From Glaciecola punicea ACAM 611 (GTDB lineage: Bacteria; Pseudomonadota; Gammaproteobacteria; Enterobacterales; Alteromonadaceae), in the NCBI RefSeq assembly GCF_000252165.1, contig NZ_BAET01000008.1:124001-188000 (forward strand): a DNA stretch of 64,000 nt, read 5' to 3'. The number at the start of each line of letters is the position of its first letter. Within the stretch, counting starts at the first letter, position 1. The notes beneath the pieces are model-generated. The model saw nothing but the letters and a program-made list of their open reading frames with translations. It ran no database searches and was not told the origin of the DNA. The position numbers were made by a program, and so were the translations under genes. Below are positions 60,833 through 64,000 of the stretch, in pieces.

Positions 60833-62350
60833 TTAGTCGTCAATATTATACATCTCTAAATTACTTAGCTCAGCCTGAACGGTAGGACTACTTTTACCTG
60901 CTTCACCACGCGCTTTGTCGATGCCTTCTAAGTACTCATGATCTATATCGCCGGTTACATAATCGCCGTCAAACACAGAAGTTTCGAATCGACTAATGGC
61001 GGGGTTTTCTTCTTTAACGGCGCCTATTAAGTCACAAATGTCCTGAAATATTAAACCGTCTGCTTTTATCAAGTCTCGTATTTGCGGTATCTCGCGACCA
61101 TAAGCAATAAGTTCGTTTGCCGATGGCATATCAATGCCGTAAACATTAGGAAAACGAATTTCAGGCGCAGCGGAGGCAAAGTATACTTTTTTCGCGCCCG
61201 ACTCTCGTGCCATTTCAATGATTTGCTCTGAGGTTGTGCCGCGCACGATTGAGTCGTCAACTAGTAACACGCTCTTGTCTTTAAATTCAGATTTAATCGC
61301 ATTTAGCTTACGGCGAACCGACTTTCTGCGTTGAACTTGACCCGGCATAATGAAGGTACGACCAATATAGCGGTTCTTCACGAAGCCCTGTCTATAGGGT
61401 TTTTCAAGCGTGTTAGCAATTTGAAGAGCCACGTCCATAGACGTTTCGGGAATTGGAATAACCACGTCTATGTCTATATCAGCCCATTCACGTTTAATCT
61501 TTTCACCCAACCTTTTGCCCATATTAACACGCGAGGCGTACACTGAAATGCCATCAATAAAAGAATCGGGCCGTGCAAAATATACAAATTCAAAAATACA
61601 CGGGTTTAAAGACGCTTTTGGTGCACATAGTTTGGTAAATAACTGACCTTGTTCGGTAACATAAATTGCCTCGCCTGGGGCTACATCACGCACAAATTCA
61701 AAGCCAGCTGCGTCAATCGCTACGCTTTCAGATGCCACCATGTATTCATCTCCAAGAAGGGTGGCGCGTTTGCCTAGCACCAAAGGGCGAATGCCGTTTG
61801 GATCTCTAAACGCCACCATGCCATAGCCTATTATGGCAGCAACTGCGGCGTAAGCACCTTTTACTTTACTATGCGAAATTTCAACGGCTTTGAAAATGTC
61901 CTCGGCGGTAACCTCTAACTCACTAGTTTGGGTAAGCGCGTGGGCAAAAATATTTAATAATATCTCTGAGTCTGATGTCGTATTAATATGGCGGCGGGCC
62001 ACCCGAAACACTTCGTCTTGTAATTCATGCGCGTTGGTCAAATTACCATTGTGAGCAAAAGCAATACCAAAAGGGGAATTTACGTAAAAAGGCTGCGCTT
62101 CTGCAGAGCTCGAAGAGCCTGCTGTTGGATAGCGCACATGTCCAATACCCACGTTACCACTTAGGCGTTTCATATGGCGGGTATGAAATACATCGCGCAC
62201 CAGTCCGTTGTCTTTGCGCAGATGAAACATATTGTTTTCTATGGTCATTATGCCTGCAGCATCTTGGCCTCTGTGTTGCAATACAATGAGCGAATCATAA
62301 ATTAACTGATTAACTGAATCTTTACCGACTATACCTACAATGCCGCACAT
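60833..62350 (-). CDS. purF: Amidophosphoribosyltransferase PurF
   Basis: PurF makes 5-phosphoribosylamine from PRPP and glutamine, the committed step of purine synthesis. The start MCGIVGIVG exposes the Ntn nucleophile C2. [12 protein letters not shown] and AHNGNLTN complete the glutaminase site, and the PRPP motif is [14 protein letters not shown]. Length is 505 (E. coli 505). cvpA ends about 20 bases before its start on the same strand, the conserved cvpA-purF pair. I do not see a PurR-type palindrome upstream of cvpA. Confidence 0.98.
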   Translation of the reverse strand: MCGIVGIVGKDSVNQLIYDSLIVLQHRGQDAAGIMTIENNMFHLRKDNGLVRDVFHTRHMKRLSGNVGIGHVRYPTAGSSSSAEAQPFYVNSPFGIAFAHNGNLTNAHELQDEVFRVARRHINTTSDSEILLNIFAHALTQTSELEVTAEDIFKAVEISHSKVKGAYAAVAAIIGYGMVAFRDPNGIRPLVLGKRATLLGDEYMVASESVAIDAAGFEFVRDVAPGEAIYVTEQGQLFTKLCAPKASLNPCIFEFVYFARPDSFIDGISVYASRVNMGKRLGEKIKREWADIDIDVVIPIPETSMDVALQIANTLEKPYRQGFVKNRYIGRTFIMPGQVQRRKSVRRKLNAIKSEFKDKSVLLVDDSIVRGTTSEQIIEMARESGAKKVYFASAAPEIRFPNVYGIDMPSANELIAYGREIPQIRDLIKADGLIFQDICDLIGAVKEENPAISRFETSVFDGDYVTGDIDHEYLEGIDKARGEAGKSSPTVQAELSNLEMYNIDD

Positions 62351-62371
62351 ATTTAACTTCCTGTGATTGAA

Positions 62372-62866
62372 TTAAACATTATTCACCTGATAAAAACTTG
62401 AGCGCTCTTTCATAAATTCAAAGAACCACTCTATAATAATGCCAAACTCGGGCACCAGCATCGAAGACGTCCACCACCCTGCTTGAGCAAACGTTGTAAA
62501 AGTGTCAATAGCAAACAACAGAGCACTCACAATTAGCACACCACGCAGCGCACCAAACACCATGCCTAGGGCGCGATCAGTGCCGCCAAGACCCGTGACT
62601 CTAACCAATTGAGAGATTACATAGTTTATGAGCGCGCCAACAATTAGCGTGCCTGTGAATAAAATACCAATGGCGGTGGCGTTTCGAAGTGTAGGTTCAT
62701 TTATTTGGTTTAGGAGTTCTGCTAACTGAGGATAAAAAGTACGGGCAACGAAAAAGGCGGCTATCCAAATAAAGAGAGATATCGCCTCTTTAACAAAACC
62801 GCGCACTAAGCTAATAAGCGTTGAAAACGCAATAATGCTTATGATCGTGAAATCAAACCAGTTCAT
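62372..62866 (-). CDS. cvpA: CvpA family membrane protein
   Basis: CvpA is a four-helix inner-membrane protein linked to colicin V export and to envelope/bile stress in E. coli; its molecular role is not settled. The 164 residues (E. coli 162) include the motif [20 protein letters not shown] at the start, the second helix [12 protein letters not shown], and the region [20 protein letters not shown], which is the best conserved part. It lies between dedD and purF on the same strand. Confidence 0.95.
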   Translation of the reverse strand: MNWFDFTIISIIAFSTLISLVRGFVKEAISLFIWIAAFFVARTFYPQLAELLNQINEPTLRNATAIGILFTGTLIVGALINYVISQLVRVTGLGGTDRALGMVFGALRGVLIVSALLFAIDTFTTFAQAGWWTSSMLVPEFGIIIEWFFEFMKERSSFYQVNNV

Positions 62867-62946
62867 GGGCTGTCTTTATCCTGTAAAAAGGTGTTGCTTT
62901 AGCCTTTTTGAGTGGAGCGCACTATAGCAAAGATTCGCAAAAGTAA

Positions 62947-63597
62947 CTACCCAGCGTTTACTTCAAATGGGGTAATTCTGCCCTTTAATTTTGTTATTTC
63001 TGTTAGATGGGGAAGCGCCAATTCCAACTTTTCTTTGTCAAGCTCAGGGCCGACAAATACTTTGGTTAGTTTACCCATTGACGTCATTACCGGACGGCTA
63101 TAGGCGCGATATCCGGCAACATTTAACTTTCTGAGTAAGTCCTTAACATTTTTTTCATGCCTAAAACTGCCCAATTGCACAACCCAACCAGAGTCTTTTA
63201 TATCTATTTGAGAAAATTCGTCGCCTTGCTCAGAAGGACCTAAGGGGTTTGCGCCTGCAGACGCAGCGATATCGACGATAGTTTGTTTCTCACCTTGAGC
63301 AAGTTGTCCATTGGTACTGTCTTTAAGATTAACGGGCGTTTTCGCACTGCCTATTTCGGGATCATCTACGGGGTACTCGTCAATTACTTCAATAGCCTGA
63401 TTTAACTGCGCTTGTAAACTGTTTGTATCAAACTCAGCGGTGTTTTGGACTTGCACAAGCTCTGCAACTGGCGGTATGTCAACAAACTCTTGTTTGCTAA
63501 TACGCTTTTCGCCGTCTAAAAATTCTGGCACGAGTATTACCACCAATGCCACCACAATGATGGTACCCACTAATCTGTTTTGAAGTGCACTTGTCAT
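62947..63597 (-). CDS. dedD: SPOR-domain cell division protein DedD
   Basis: DedD is an inner-membrane protein that gathers at the septum through its SPOR domain. The N-terminal helix LVGTIIVVALVVILVPEFLDG is at about residues 9-29; an acidic, proline-containing linker follows; and the C-terminal SPOR domain at about 140-212 has SGWVVQLGSFRHEKNVKDLL and GYRAYSRPVMTSMGKLTKVF. Length is 216 (E. coli 220). The order folC-dedD-cvpA-purF is conserved. It follows folC by about 40 bases. Confidence 0.95.
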   Translation of the reverse strand: MTSALQNRLVGTIIVVALVVILVPEFLDGEKRISKQEFVDIPPVAELVQVQNTAEFDTNSLQAQLNQAIEVIDEYPVDDPEIGSAKTPVNLKDSTNGQLAQGEKQTIVDIAASAGANPLGPSEQGDEFSQIDIKDSGWVVQLGSFRHEKNVKDLLRKLNVAGYRAYSRPVMTSMGKLTKVFVGPELDKEKLELALPHLTEITKLKGRITPFEVNAG

Positions 63598-63636
63598 TGG
63601 ATTTCGTTTGCCTTGTAAATAAGAAAGCCGTTAAAA

Positions 63637-64000
63637 TTAACGTTTGTAGTCTAACAATGCCTGCATAAAATTTGAAGCCAATATAAATGAGCCGACTACC
63701 AAAATGATATCGCCGGTTTGACATTCTTGAACACAGCGCTTAAGCGCTGTGGGTACATCATTAAAGGTTTCCGATTTTTTATTGAGTGAGTGCAGTGCTT
63801 TTTGCAATCTATCTGCTTTTTCACCCCGCGGTGCGGGCAAGTCAACACAATACCACTGCGCATTTACACTGATGAGTTGTTCTATCGTTGCCTCAATATT
63901 TTTATCCTTTAGCATACCTATAAGGATGTGACACTGATTAAACTGTTTTTGCTGCAAACGCCACAGCAAATATTTAGCAGAGTCTTCATTGTGTGCGACG
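63637..64000 (-). CDS. folC: Folylpolyglutamate/dihydrofolate synthase FolC, C-terminal part (cut by window edge)
   Basis: The minus frame enters the window at base 64000 and ends at 63637, giving the last 120 or so residues of FolC. VAHNEDSAKYLLWRLQQKQ matches the conserved DVAHNPHSARYL segment of the family. The rest covers the C-terminal Mur-ligase domain with DIILVVGSFILASNFMQALL at the end. FolC adds glutamates to folates and makes dihydrofolate from dihydropteroate. The ATP site and most of the gene lie outside. It is upstream of dedD on the same strand. Confidence 0.9.
   Translation of the reverse strand, partial: VAHNEDSAKYLLWRLQQKQFNQCHILIGMLKDKNIEATIEQLISVNAQWYCVDLPAPRGEKADRLQKALHSLNKKSETFNDVPTALKRCVQECQTGDIILVVGSFILASNFMQALLDYKR

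Overview
The window is ordinary core chromosome of a moderately AT-rich gammaproteobacterium. Gene content and order (smc-zipA-ligA; ftsH-folP-glmM-tpiA-secG-tRNA-Leu; pnp-nlpI; leuS-lptE-holA-nadD-rsfS-rlmH-mrdA-mrdB-rlpA-dacA-ybeD-lipB-lipA; folC-dedD-cvpA-purF; miaE; a YafS-type methyltransferase divergent from gloB) point to the Alteromonadales, most likely an Alteromonas/Glaciecola-like marine bacterium. That placement is inferred from synteny, not from a search. Coding density is high. I see no insertion sequence, prophage, integron or CRISPR array.

Layout: 1-9.3 kb holds the start of comEC (cut by the window edge), a divergent DUF2062 membrane protein, and the leftward smc-zipA-ligA group for chromosome organisation, division and repair. 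9.5-13.2 kb holds cysZ, an unusual TPR plus zinc-metallopeptidase protein, the lipoprotein NlpI and a DUF1244 protein. 13.4-22.9 kb is a leftward block: ftsH, folP, glmM, tpiA, secG, tRNA-Leu(GAG), then a NhaR-type regulator and pnp. The familiar rimP-nusA-infB-rbfA-truB-rpsO cluster, normally between this tRNA-Leu and pnp, is absent and its place holds only the regulator and an HPF-like gene. rlmE is likewise missing between ftsH and yhbY.

23.2-41.1 kb runs mostly rightward: yhbY, an SDR dehydrogenase, a convergent LonB-type protease, then a long run from leuS to lipA and a TrhA/hemolysin-III protein. It covers leucyl-tRNA charging, LPS export (LptE), DNA polymerase III delta, NAD synthesis, ribosome silencing and methylation, the rod-shape elongation machinery, and lipoate synthesis. 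41.2-49.4 kb holds a dienoyl-CoA isomerase-like crotonase, a decayed GGDEF fragment beside tRNA-Pro(GGG), a calcineurin-type phosphatase, dcd, the Mrp/ApbC ATPase, metG, a methyltransferase and gloB. 49.4-54.7 kb holds mltD, cysS, ppiB, lpxH and miaE. 55-58 kb holds a Tricorn-like PD40/PDZ/S41 peptidase gene that is broken by an apparent internal deletion with frameshift. 58.2-64 kb holds a retropepsin-like protein, the glutathione-dependent formaldehyde detoxification pair, and purF-cvpA-dedD-folC, with folC running off the edge.

The items most worth a second look are the missing nusA/infB block, the frameshifted S41 peptidase, the TPR-metallopeptidase with an HExxHxxGxxD motif, the missing rlmE, and the GGDEF remnant beside tRNA-Pro. 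I found no convincing undescribed multi-gene system. Most of the window is conserved housekeeping DNA.
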